From NCBI RefSeq assembly GCF_047276495.1, contig NZ_CP178543.1, positions 6,200,001 to 6,264,000 on the forward strand: a DNA stretch of 64,000 nt, written 5' to 3'. Positions within the stretch are counted from its first letter, which is position 1; each line of letters opens with the position of its first letter. Below the pieces are notes generated by a model. The model was not told the DNA's origin. It saw only the letters and a list, made by a program, of their open reading frames with translations, and made no database searches. The stretch comes from Capilliphycus salinus. Its GTDB lineage: Bacteria > Cyanobacteriota > Cyanobacteriia > Cyanobacteriales > Microcoleaceae. Positions 27,556 through 36,011 of the stretch are shown piece by piece. Position numbers and translations under genes: made by a program.

Positions 27556-27599
27556 CTAGACTGTACGGTATGATTTTGGGGGGAGTTAGTTTAAACTCC
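27556..27599 (+). repeat. Third, longer copy of the CTAGACTGT repeat
   Basis: Begins CTAGACTGTACGGTATGA and ends TTTAAACTCC, with about 8 extra bases in the middle. Its orientation is that of the left copy. No partner lies to its right in the window, so it may be the stranded end of another element. Confidence 0.6.
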
Positions 27600-27820
27600 A
27601 GTTTCATGTAACTCAATTATTGGATCAAGAACTAAATCAAGGACGAGTTGACCAAAAAAAAGTGCTGAATCTTTAGAAATTAAACCAAGAAAGCAATTAT
27701 TATCAATGGATAATTGACAATTGATAATTGATAATTAATTAATCAGGTTGAAGACCTCTCCTTTCAAGGAGAAAAAAGAAAAAATATTTCTCTATCAATC
27801 CTATACATAATAGTCCAGGT

Positions 27821-27857
27821 AATTATCCATTATCCATTATCCATTATCCATTATCCA
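27821..27857. repeat. ATTATCC heptamer tandem repeat
   Basis: About five copies of the 7-bp unit ATTATCC, preceded at 27710-27740 by ATTGATAATT-type repeats. The 27.26-27.90 kb gap holds only these repeats and the third CTAGACTGT copy. Confidence 0.85.
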
Positions 27858-27903
27858 TACGTTTTAATCCATTAACGCTCTCGTCGGCTTAGATAATCTG
27901 CAT

Positions 27904-29103
27904 CTATCGAAGCCATTGGGTAACATCTAAAGTGGTTCCCGTCAACTTAATCACCGCGCCAGAACTATCGAAAACGGGACCGCCTCGGGCGTTGATATAG
28001 CGGACTTCCCCATCATTGACCCGAATGATGCGTAAATTAGCTTCAAATGGTTCTCTTCTAATTGCTAGAGTCCGAACAGCCTCCTCATGGAGTTGAAGAT
28101 CATCGGGGTGAATTAGGGCAACCACTTCTTCAGGGGTGGGGGCCGGCCGATTGGGATCGAGACCGTGGATCAAAAAAAGTTCCTCAGTCCAATAGGTTTC
28201 GCGAGTGTTGACATCGAACTCCCAACACCCGACTTGAGCCACTCGTTGAGCATTTCGCAACATCATTTGCGATCGCCGCAGTTGAGCCTCAATCTGTTTG
28301 CGATGCTCAATTTCTTGGTGCAGACGGGCATTCGCCGCCATCAATTCTTGCCAAATGTTGGCGGTAATAGAATCGAGCATCCCTTCTGGGGGATAGGATA
28401 ATCGGTTAGAGGACTGGGTTTCCAGGTCGTAAACCGGATCGAGACAGTACCCCTGACCGTAGTGGGTCTGAATAAAACCTTGAACACCGGCCCGTTCGAG
28501 TTGGCGGCGAATACTGCGGATGTGGCTCTTGATGGTGGCGTCGGTGGGTAATTGATCATCCAAAGTCCACAGGCGATCGCCCATCTCGCCGCGAGAAAAC
28601 ATTTGCCGGGGATGGCTCAGAAATAGCTCCAGGATTTGATATTCCTTGCGATTGACTTTCAAAACTTGACCGTCGCAGGTGATCTGTCGGGAGATGGGAT
28701 TGAGAGACAACGGCCCCCAAGTTAGCAGGGGGCTGGCCCGACGAAGACCCCGCCGCGCCAAAGCCCGGAGATGGGCGAGGAGTTCTGGGGTCTTAATCGG
28801 TTTCACCAAACAAGTATCGGCGCCGCTATCTAAACCCTCGATACAAGTCCCCGCACCGGAAGGCGACTGCATCAACAAAATAAGCACCGGGTTGCCCACA
28901 TCCCGCAAGCGACGACATAGGTCAATTCCATCCAGTTTGGGTAACAGTAACTCCAGCAAGACCGCATTGTACACAAACGCCTGGAGCAATTCCCAGGCTT
29001 CCTCGCCATCGGTGGCGACATCAACAACGAAACTGTGGCGAGATAAGTCTTGATGCAGCTTGTGACCCAGGGTTTTGTCAGGGGAAGCCAGCAGAATTTT
29101 CAT
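27904..29103 (-). CDS. OmpR-type response regulator with atypical receiver and C-terminal PAS domain
   Basis: A 399-residue protein. Residues 1-120 form a receiver-like domain, 125-225 an OmpR winged helix (KVNRKEYQILELFLSHPRQMFSRGEM; TIKSHIRSIRRQLE), 235-280 a helical linker, and 285-395 a PAS/PAC domain. The receiver is unusual: the position normally held by the phospho-accepting Asp before LPKLDG is Glu (LLELLLPKLDG), and the acidic pocket near the N-terminus reads SPD. The conserved Lys (LVKPIK) remains. A Glu there can mimic phosphorylation, so the protein may be constitutively active and take its signal through PAS. Several cyanobacterial regulators share the wHTH-linker-PAS layout. Confidence 0.88.
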   Translation of the reverse strand: MKILLASPDKTLGHKLHQDLSRHSFVVDVATDGEEAWELLQAFVYNAVLLELLLPKLDGIDLCRRLRDVGNPVLILLMQSPSGAGTCIEGLDSGADTCLVKPIKTPELLAHLRALARRGLRRASPLLTWGPLSLNPISRQITCDGQVLKVNRKEYQILELFLSHPRQMFSRGEMGDRLWTLDDQLPTDATIKSHIRSIRRQLERAGVQGFIQTHYGQGYCLDPVYDLETQSSNRLSYPPEGMLDSITANIWQELMAANARLHQEIEHRKQIEAQLRRSQMMLRNAQRVAQVGCWEFDVNTRETYWTEELFLIHGLDPNRPAPTPEEVVALIHPDDLQLHEEAVRTLAIRREPFEANLRIIRVNDGEVRYINARGGPVFDSSGAVIKLTGTTLDVTQWLR

Positions 29104-29228
29104 GGTTCAATGTTCGGCTTTCACTTCGGGGCTGGAGGATACCTCCAAAATTACACGAATTTTTTACCTTTTAACTGTACACTGCTCCAAAGTTGTTCAG
29201 TAAAAGCCAGATCTGGAAGGGTGGCTAT

Positions 29229-29723
29229 ATGGTTCCCGCGTCACATCAGGCCAATGATTTTATTCAAAAGAATGCTTTGACGAGTGGTGTGATCAACGCC
29301 ATCATCAATGGGGCGATCGGCTGGTTTATGTTTCGAGGAAAAGAGACGATACCTCTGACCGTTGACACGATATCAGCCCACGAAAAAACGGTTTTCTCGA
29401 CGGGAGTGATGACGGCATTTATCCTGTCGCTCATCTTGGGAACGATCGCTTTTTTTACCTTTAGCAAAAAAGCCAAAGATTTCTCGGTTCCATTCCCGAA
29501 GCTTTTGAACCGACCCTTTTTATTTTTTGGGGTGAGAACGGTTTTATTTTATTCTCTGTTTGCCTTTGGTACGGTGACATTGGTGGCTCTGTTCTTACAA
29601 AAGTTTTTGGGGATGATTTTGGTGACTCCACTGGTCGGCGCCATTATTTTGGGGGCGATCGCGGGGATTGCCTCTTGGTTCATTAATGCGGCGGTTATGA
29701 AAGCCATGTTGCGGCCCGAGTAG
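29229..29723 (+). CDS. Four-span membrane protein of unknown function
   Basis: I choose the ATG at 29229 (MVPASHQANDFIQ), preceded by GGAAGGG; a start at 29193 is possible. The 164-residue product has hydrophobic segments at about residues 17-35, 55-78, 90-118 and 125-150. No motif is recognised. It is divergent from the PAS response regulator, with the starts about 125 bp apart, so it could be a target of that regulator; this is inference. Confidence 0.7.
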   Translation: MVPASHQANDFIQKNALTSGVINAIINGAIGWFMFRGKETIPLTVDTISAHEKTVFSTGVMTAFILSLILGTIAFFTFSKKAKDFSVPFPKLLNRPFLFFGVRTVLFYSLFAFGTVTLVALFLQKFLGMILVTPLVGAIILGAIAGIASWFINAAVMKAMLRPE

Positions 29724-29819
29724 GTTTTTTGAGGGATGACAGCAGGTTGAACCGGGTTTAGTTGAGAACTGCTATAACGACAGGTTCTAAGTATTTAACA
29801 TTGTGGAGATTTTGTAAGT

Positions 29820-30587
29820 ATGACTGTTTTGGAAGCGTTTAAGCTCGATGGTCAGGTCGCGATCGTGACGGGGGGCGGAGCCGGCATCGGCCGGGGCATT
29901 GCCGAACTGTTTGCCCAGGCGGGGGCGGCGGTGGTCGTCAGCGATCTCAAAGAAGACACTGCGGCGGCGGTCGCCAATGGCATCAAAGAAAAGGGCGCTC
30001 AGGCTGTGGCCGTGGCTTGCGACGTTACCAAGGACTCGGATCTGGAAAATTTGGTCCGGTCCGCCCTGGATGCCTTTGGCAAAATCACCCTGCTGATCAA
30101 CAATGCCGGCGGCGGCGGGCCGAAACCCTTTGATATGCCGATGGACACTTTTATTTGGGCTTACAAGCTCAACGTATTTTCGGTGTTTCACCTCTGCCAA
30201 CTGTGCGCCCCCCACATGGAAGCGGCGGGACAGGGGGCGATTTTAAATATTTCTTCGATGTCGGCGGAAAATAAGAACGTCAAGATGGCTTCTTACGCTT
30301 CTTCTAAAGCCGCCGTCAGCCACCTGACCCGCAATATTGCCTTCGATTTGGGACCCAAGGGAATTCGGGTGAACGCGATCGCCCCGGGTGCGATTAAAAC
30401 CGATGCCCTGGCTACGGTATTGACCCCCGAAGTTGAAAAAACCATGCTCAAGCACACCCCCCTGGCGCGGTTGGGAGAACCCAATGATATCGCTTATGCG
30501 GCACTGTTTCTCTGTTCCCCGGCGGCCAGTTGGGTGAGCGGGCAAGTGCTGACGGTCAGCGGCGGCGGCGTTCAGGAATTAGATTAA
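29820..30587 (+). CDS. Short-chain dehydrogenase/reductase
   Basis: A 255-residue classical SDR. It has the dinucleotide-binding TGGGAGIGRG (residues 17-26), NNAGG, the catalytic Ser in NISSMS and Tyr/Lys in YASSKAA, plus the C-terminal QVLTVSGGGVQELD. The acidic residue SDL after strand 2 suggests NAD(H) preference. It resembles the 7-alpha-hydroxysteroid dehydrogenase and FabG-like branch; substrate unknown. A related SDR follows 55 bp downstream, so the pair look like a tandem duplicate in one operon. Confidence 0.93.
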   Translation: MTVLEAFKLDGQVAIVTGGGAGIGRGIAELFAQAGAAVVVSDLKEDTAAAVANGIKEKGAQAVAVACDVTKDSDLENLVRSALDAFGKITLLINNAGGGGPKPFDMPMDTFIWAYKLNVFSVFHLCQLCAPHMEAAGQGAILNISSMSAENKNVKMASYASSKAAVSHLTRNIAFDLGPKGIRVNAIAPGAIKTDALATVLTPEVEKTMLKHTPLARLGEPNDIAYAALFLCSPAASWVSGQVLTVSGGGVQELD

Positions 30588-30642
30588 AGGCTGTCTCGCC
30601 CGATTGTATTTGAGAGTATTAAAACCTAACAAAAAAACGACC

Positions 30643-31440
30643 ATGAGCAATTTTGATGCGTTTGCTGACTTTCGGATGGACGGCCAGGTGGCGATCGTGA
30701 CGGGCGGCGCCCAAAACATCGGAGAAGCCATTGCCAAAACCTTTTCCGGTGCGGGGGCGAAGGTGATGATCGCCGACCTGAACGGGGAAAAAGCCCAGGC
30801 AACGGCGGCGGCCATCCAAGCCGAAACGGGCAATGAAGTGTTGGGCGTGGGCTGCAACGTCACCGTTGAGGCGGACATTCAAGGGTGTGTCGCCAAAACC
30901 GTCGAAGCCTTCGGGGGCGTTTCAACTTTGGTTAATAACGTCGGTTGGGGCAAAGCCTACGACGACCCCCTCGATGTTCCTTTAGAAGAGATGATCGACA
31001 GCTACAAGCTCAACACCCTGTCGGCCATGCGGATGACCTCCGTTTGCCGCCCCTACCTCCTGCAAGCTGAAAATGCCACCATTACCAACTCGGGTTCTCT
31101 GGTGGGGGTTTTACCCGCTTTTGACTTCATCGCCTACTCCGCCGCCAAAGCCGCCCTCAACCACATGATGCTGGGTTTGGCTCACTATTTTGCCAAGCAG
31201 GTTCGCATCAACACGGTGCTGATCGGTACGGTGATCACCGAGAACTACGCGGCGGCGGGTTTGGACGAAAAGGCCCAGTATGCCCTGGCTCACCCCGATA
31301 ACCTGACCGGGCGGGCAGGCAAACCCCAGGATATTGCCAACGCCTTCCTGTGGCTGGCGTCACCGGCGGGGTCTTGGGTGAGCGGCCAAACCCTGCAAGT
31401 TTCCGGCGGCGGTAAGCGCGTTCGCCTCAAGCCGGAATGA
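30643..31440 (+). CDS. Short-chain dehydrogenase/reductase, second copy
   Basis: A 265-residue SDR with TGGAQNIGEAIA, NNVGWG, Ser in NSGSLV and Tyr/Lys in YSAAKAA. The start at 30643 (MSNFDAFADFRMDG) aligns with the first SDR; an earlier frame start at 30604 would add unrelated residues. NNVG replaces the usual NNAG. It shares much sequence and the same ending (GQTLQVSGGG) with the gene just upstream, which supports duplication followed by divergence in substrate. Confidence 0.92.
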   Translation: MSNFDAFADFRMDGQVAIVTGGAQNIGEAIAKTFSGAGAKVMIADLNGEKAQATAAAIQAETGNEVLGVGCNVTVEADIQGCVAKTVEAFGGVSTLVNNVGWGKAYDDPLDVPLEEMIDSYKLNTLSAMRMTSVCRPYLLQAENATITNSGSLVGVLPAFDFIAYSAAKAALNHMMLGLAHYFAKQVRINTVLIGTVITENYAAAGLDEKAQYALAHPDNLTGRAGKPQDIANAFLWLASPAGSWVSGQTLQVSGGGKRVRLKPE

Positions 31441-31473
31441 GCCAGGGTGCGAACCCGTCGCCCCATGAACTAA

Positions 31474-31500
31474 CGCCATCCCCCTACGGCTGAGATGGCG
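31474..31500 (+). terminator. Possible terminator after the SDR pair
   Basis: CGCCATC and GATGGCG form a 7-bp stem with a 13-base loop, 34 bp after the second SDR stop. The following GTTTCGGTC is a poor T-tract, so termination is uncertain. Confidence 0.35.
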
Positions 31501-31609
31501 GTTTCGGTCGCTTCATCTTGCCACCCTCGACCCCGGCGATCGCTTAGAATCACTCATGTAAAAAACTTGGTTTTTTTCACTTGTTTTCGCAGTAAGCCGT
31601 CCAAGCATT

Positions 31610-33487
31610 ATGACCAATCAACCCCAAGTCGAAGAATCCGCTCCCAAACAACTTTCAACCACTTCCCTCCAACCCAGAGGAAGGGTTTATCCTTCCCCGA
31701 GTAACTGGCGAGATGAAATTTTGTATCAACTCCTCCCCGATCGCTTCAGCGATGGAAACGAAGAACAGCGTCCCTTGTTCGATCGCAACAACCCCGCTCA
31801 ATTTCGAGCCAAGGACAAAGCCGCTTGGATGGCAGCCGGAACCAAATTTGTTGGCGGTACCCTCAAAGGAATCGAGAGCAAACTAGACTATTTGCAAGAA
31901 TTGGGAGTAACGGCCGTTTGGATCAATCCGCCTTGGAAGCAGCGGGCCGATTTAGAAACCTACCACGGCTATGGCATTCAAAACTTTTTAGAAATCGACC
32001 CCCGCTTTGGCAGCCGTCAGGATTTGCGAGATTTAGTTGACGCCGCCCACGATCGCGGAATGTACGTTATTTTAGACGTGATTTTCAACCATACGGGCAA
32101 TAACTGGTTCTACCGAGATGAAAACGGCAATCCCAGAGACACCATGCGATATCGCTTTTCTCCCCCATATCCGGTTCACGGATGGCGATCGCACAAAGGA
32201 GATAGCATTTCCCAACCCGCAAACCCTGATGATGGCGTGTGGCCCGATGAGTTTCAAAATCTCGATTGGTACACCCGCGCCGGAGAAATCGGCAACTGGG
32301 GAACTTCGAGTTGGGAAGATCCGATGAACGCCAATGTCGAATTTCGACGCGGCGACTTTTACGACCTCAAAGACCTCAACTTCGACAATGACGACGCCTT
32401 AACTGCCGTCATCAAAGTGTATCAGTATTGGATTGCCCTCAGCGACTGCGATGGATTTCGGGTCGATGCCGTCAAACACGTTCCCAAGCACATCTGCCGA
32501 AAATTCTTTCAGGAAATCTATAACTATACCCAACTGATTGGTAAAGATAATTTTTTGCTGACCGGAGAGATCACCGATAATGTCATGGTCGGCGACTATA
32601 TGGAACTCTACGGCCATTTTATCGATCGCTCTTTGGGAGTGGCATTAGATATAGTCTCAACCCCCAACCAACTGACAGCAACGGTTAAGGGACTGGCTAA
32701 CCCCGGAGATTTTTTCGGTCGCTACAACGTCAATTTTCTCCTCGGTAGATACCTGCAAATTGGCAAATTTCACGTTTGCGTTATCGACGATCACGATATG
32801 TCATCGCGAAGCCAAAAGGCCCGTTTTGCCGCCAACAGCAATGTACCTAACCTTGACCAACAAGTTGCCCATGCAGTCGGCGTGCAGTTAACGACTCCCG
32901 GCATTCCCTGTATTTATTACGGTACCGAGCAAGCTTTTGACGGCAACGAAAATTATCACGATTACAGTGTTGAGCCTCGGCGCTTTGCAGAAGACCGCTA
33001 CGTGCGAGAAGCCATGTTTGGCAAAGGTTTTGGGGCTTTTGAAACCGAAGGCTGTCATTTCTTCGATCGCCATCACCCAACCTATCTGAGAATAGCAGCG
33101 ATCGCCCGGCTGCGTAATCGTCAAGATACCATTGGCAAAACTCTGCGTCGGGGATATCTATTTGAGCGGGAAACGTCTTTCTTAAATTACCCCTTTTCGC
33201 TTCCCGGAAAAGGAGAGTTGGTGGCTTGGTCGTTAATTCTGTTTGAACCGGAAGTGCTGATGGTTCTCAATACTCACGGTTTGGAAAGTCGGGGTGCTGT
33301 GGTGACAGTAGATAGCTCCTTACATCCCGATGGTTCCAGTCTCACCTATTTATATAAAAGTGACTGGAGCGACGAGGAATTACGCAACCCACCCCAAAAC
33401 CAAACCGCGAAAGTGAAACATTATCCCGACGGTAGAGCAACGGTTGAAATTGAGTTACCCCCTTCGGGAATGGCAATTTTAACGTGA
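31610..33487 (+). CDS. GH13 alpha-amylase family glycoside hydrolase
   Basis: A 625-residue (beta/alpha)8 enzyme. Catalytic regions are visible in order: DVIFNHTG (region I), GFRVDAVKH with the nucleophile Asp (region II), LTGEITDN with the acid/base Glu (region III), and VIDDHDM (region IV). There is no signal peptide, so it likely acts on storage glucan or maltodextrin in the cytoplasm. The stop lies 3 bp from the stop of a second, convergent GH13 gene. Exact specificity (amylase, maltogenic or transfer) cannot be set from motifs. Confidence 0.92.
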   Translation: MTNQPQVEESAPKQLSTTSLQPRGRVYPSPSNWRDEILYQLLPDRFSDGNEEQRPLFDRNNPAQFRAKDKAAWMAAGTKFVGGTLKGIESKLDYLQELGVTAVWINPPWKQRADLETYHGYGIQNFLEIDPRFGSRQDLRDLVDAAHDRGMYVILDVIFNHTGNNWFYRDENGNPRDTMRYRFSPPYPVHGWRSHKGDSISQPANPDDGVWPDEFQNLDWYTRAGEIGNWGTSSWEDPMNANVEFRRGDFYDLKDLNFDNDDALTAVIKVYQYWIALSDCDGFRVDAVKHVPKHICRKFFQEIYNYTQLIGKDNFLLTGEITDNVMVGDYMELYGHFIDRSLGVALDIVSTPNQLTATVKGLANPGDFFGRYNVNFLLGRYLQIGKFHVCVIDDHDMSSRSQKARFAANSNVPNLDQQVAHAVGVQLTTPGIPCIYYGTEQAFDGNENYHDYSVEPRRFAEDRYVREAMFGKGFGAFETEGCHFFDRHHPTYLRIAAIARLRNRQDTIGKTLRRGYLFERETSFLNYPFSLPGKGELVAWSLILFEPEVLMVLNTHGLESRGAVVTVDSSLHPDGSSLTYLYKSDWSDEELRNPPQNQTAKVKHYPDGRATVEIELPPSGMAILT

Positions 33488-33490
33488 TAT

Positions 33491-35374
33491 TTAACTCGAT
33501 AGTTGTTGAAAAATCGCTCCGGCAAAGGGGGAAAGCTGGAGTTGATTTTTTTCTGGATTCCAAGATGGGGAAGAAGAAGTTGATAGGAGCAATTTTGAGT
33601 CCTGTAAGTTGCTTAAAGAAATAGTGCTGACCTCGGAACTGTTGTTGAGGACAACGGTATGGGAACCCAAAAGATAAGCGTAGACTCCCAGGCGATCGTC
33701 AGCGAGGAGGGTTTGTCGGGGAAGGTTCCAGATTTCTGGAATTTGGCGGCGCAGCCCAATTAAATTTTTGTAGAATTCCAGCAAAGAGGAATCTTGAGCT
33801 TTTCCCCACAACATGGGTAGGCGAGATTCTTCTAACCTTCCAACTTCTTGTAACTGGCTCAGTCCGACCTCGGTTCCGTAGTAAATTATCGGGGGTTCGG
33901 GTAAGGTAAACTGGCATAGAGCGGCCAAACGCAGGCGTCGCTGGTCGCCTTTAACGGTCCACAGAAAGCGGTTCATGTCGTGATTATCGAGAAAACTCGG
34001 GAGAACCAAATTAGAATTAAAATAAGCGTAGTGTTGCTGTAAAATCTTGTCAAATTCGCTGACTTTGAGGGTGCCAAAGGCAAAGAAACCCCGCAGAATT
34101 TCCAAGAGTTTAAAATCCAAACAGCCATCCATTCGACCCGCAAAAGAGCGAATAAATGCGGGAAATGAGGTGATTTCTCCGAAGGTAACGCTGTCCGGGT
34201 TAACCGCTCGGGTTGCGGTTCGGAAACAGGACCAAAAAGCGTGAGTCGAGCCGTGAGCGCAGTCCAGCCGAAAACCGTCAACTCCCCGTTCTAACCAGCG
34301 TTGGGCATTTTCGATCAGATAAGCGCGAGCTTGCGGACAGTCTGAATCTATTTTGGGTTGGCTGGGAACGTTAAAAAAACACTCGTATTCATCGGGCCAA
34401 TTGATAAAATCAAACCATTTATAGGCGGAGTCGGTTTGGTCTTTTTGGGCGGCGATAAAAGCGGGATGTTGATTAGAAAGATGATTGGTAACATAATCCA
34501 AAACTACTCGGATGTTGCGCCGGTGCGCTTCGTCCAAAAGAATTTGAAAATCCTCCTCGGTTCCCAATCGAGCCTCTACGCTGCCATAATCGGTTGGATC
34601 GTAGCCGTGATAAGATGAACTGGGAAAGATTGGAGTTAGCCACAAACAGTTGATTCCCAAGTCCGCCAAATAATCGAGTTTAGAAGTGATTCCTCGGAGC
34701 GTTCCGCCATAAAAACCGTCGAGATCTTTTGGAGTTGAAAAGTCGGTATCCGGATCGGGTGCAAAGCGATCGACAAAAATCTGATAGATAACGGCTTCTC
34801 TCAACCAAGTTGGTATGGTTTCATTGTCAACGTAGAAGCCATAAATTTGCGGGCTATTTTTTCGAGCCTGTTTCTTGATAAATGGCAGGTCAAAATCGTC
34901 AAGATTATCGGTCAACTCCCTCGCCGCCGTATCGAAGTAAGGACTGTATACAATAGTGCCTGTATTGGTCATTCCTTGTATTAGGTACTGAATATGAGTA
35001 TTTTTGGGTTGTCCGGGAATTTCGGCCGTCCATGTTTCTAAATAACCCCATTGCAAAGTATCCCACTGGATCTCTGTTCGCCGCATCGGTATGCTAAACA
35101 GATGGGGATCGCGATCGGGATTTGCGGATGGAACTTGTGGTAAAGTGCCGTCGGTCGTGTAATAGAGGGTTACGGCTTTGATAGCAATATCTACACCAAC
35201 GCGAACCGAGATAGTAATCGCCTGGTTTTCTGCCGGATCGTGAGGATGAAGGGCTGAGTCGTGATCAAATCCTACTCGGGTCGTTCTCGCTTGCTTTAAG
35301 CGTCCTTCTTTGGTGGATAAATGGCCGAAAATAAATTCAGGAAGTTGACCAATTTTAGAAATTTCGCTATCCAT
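33491..35374 (-). CDS. GH13 glycoside hydrolase, maltogenic amylase/neopullulanase-like
   Basis: A 627-residue protein. An N-terminal beta domain (about residues 40-150, YTTDGTLPQ) precedes the barrel, resembling the N domain of maltogenic amylases and cyclomaltodextrinases. Catalytic regions: DYVTNHLS, GFRLDCAHG (nucleophile), TFGEITSF (acid/base) and FLDNHDMNRF. The substrate is probably short or branched maltodextrins. It is convergent with the previous GH13 gene; their stops are only 3 bp apart, and no terminator is visible between them. Confidence 0.9.
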   Translation of the reverse strand: MDSEISKIGQLPEFIFGHLSTKEGRLKQARTTRVGFDHDSALHPHDPAENQAITISVRVGVDIAIKAVTLYYTTDGTLPQVPSANPDRDPHLFSIPMRRTEIQWDTLQWGYLETWTAEIPGQPKNTHIQYLIQGMTNTGTIVYSPYFDTAARELTDNLDDFDLPFIKKQARKNSPQIYGFYVDNETIPTWLREAVIYQIFVDRFAPDPDTDFSTPKDLDGFYGGTLRGITSKLDYLADLGINCLWLTPIFPSSSYHGYDPTDYGSVEARLGTEEDFQILLDEAHRRNIRVVLDYVTNHLSNQHPAFIAAQKDQTDSAYKWFDFINWPDEYECFFNVPSQPKIDSDCPQARAYLIENAQRWLERGVDGFRLDCAHGSTHAFWSCFRTATRAVNPDSVTFGEITSFPAFIRSFAGRMDGCLDFKLLEILRGFFAFGTLKVSEFDKILQQHYAYFNSNLVLPSFLDNHDMNRFLWTVKGDQRRLRLAALCQFTLPEPPIIYYGTEVGLSQLQEVGRLEESRLPMLWGKAQDSSLLEFYKNLIGLRRQIPEIWNLPRQTLLADDRLGVYAYLLGSHTVVLNNSSEVSTISLSNLQDSKLLLSTSSSPSWNPEKNQLQLSPFAGAIFQQLSS

Positions 35375-35512
35375 TTTTAGAATACAATTAAAGGCTGATG
35401 AGAGTCGAGGGGTTAATGTTTGGCTCGCGTCTGCCGATTGAATTCATCCACAATACCCGTGCAGTTCCTCCCCGAGCAAGACCAACTCGGTAATTATATC
35501 ACCACTTGCTAA

Positions 35513-35976
35513 AAAGATCGACAAGATTATGTCGATGCACTTTCTGAGTTGGCGATCGCACTAATTCAAGCCAACCGCAATGATGACGCTAAAACCGTTT
35601 TGTTAGAAGCTCAATATATTGTTAATGAAATTGAGGATTTTTGGGTTCGTTTCAGATAAAGATTAATAAAATAATGGAAAGGGAATCAAAAAATATTGAA
35701 TAAGGCTTAAATTTACAAGAATTGGAGTTAAGTAATCGTGCAATTGCCTATGCTCAAACCGATTATTTATTGGGAACTGGAAAAACGCTGGTTTTTTTCA
35801 ACGATAAGGATTACATGGTTTTTTATATGTAATAACAGGCTGGAAAAATGCTTTTGATCAAATTGACCCCGAGTTCCCTTTAACAGTTACCAAAGAAATG
35901 GTTCGGATTGCGGCTTGGGTTAGTCCAAGTTGGCGGAAAGTCTACGAGGAAATTTTAGACGCAACTGAAAACTAAC
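35513..35976 (+). pseudogene. Fragments of decayed genes next to the pPIWI operon
   Basis: Two short protein-like pieces. One (35513-35659) reads DRQDYVDALSELAIALIQAN ending in VRFR and a stop; it resembles the last repeat of a TPR-type protein. The other (about 35842-35976) reads AFDQIDPEFPLTVTKEMV, then RIAAWVSPSWRKVYEEILDA, also ending in a stop. Neither has a start, and stops interrupt the region between. The 35.4-36.0 kb gap therefore holds remnants rather than a working gene. Confidence 0.5.
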
Positions 35977-36011
35977 CCAATTTAATGTAATATATTGTTG
36001 GCAAACCATGT

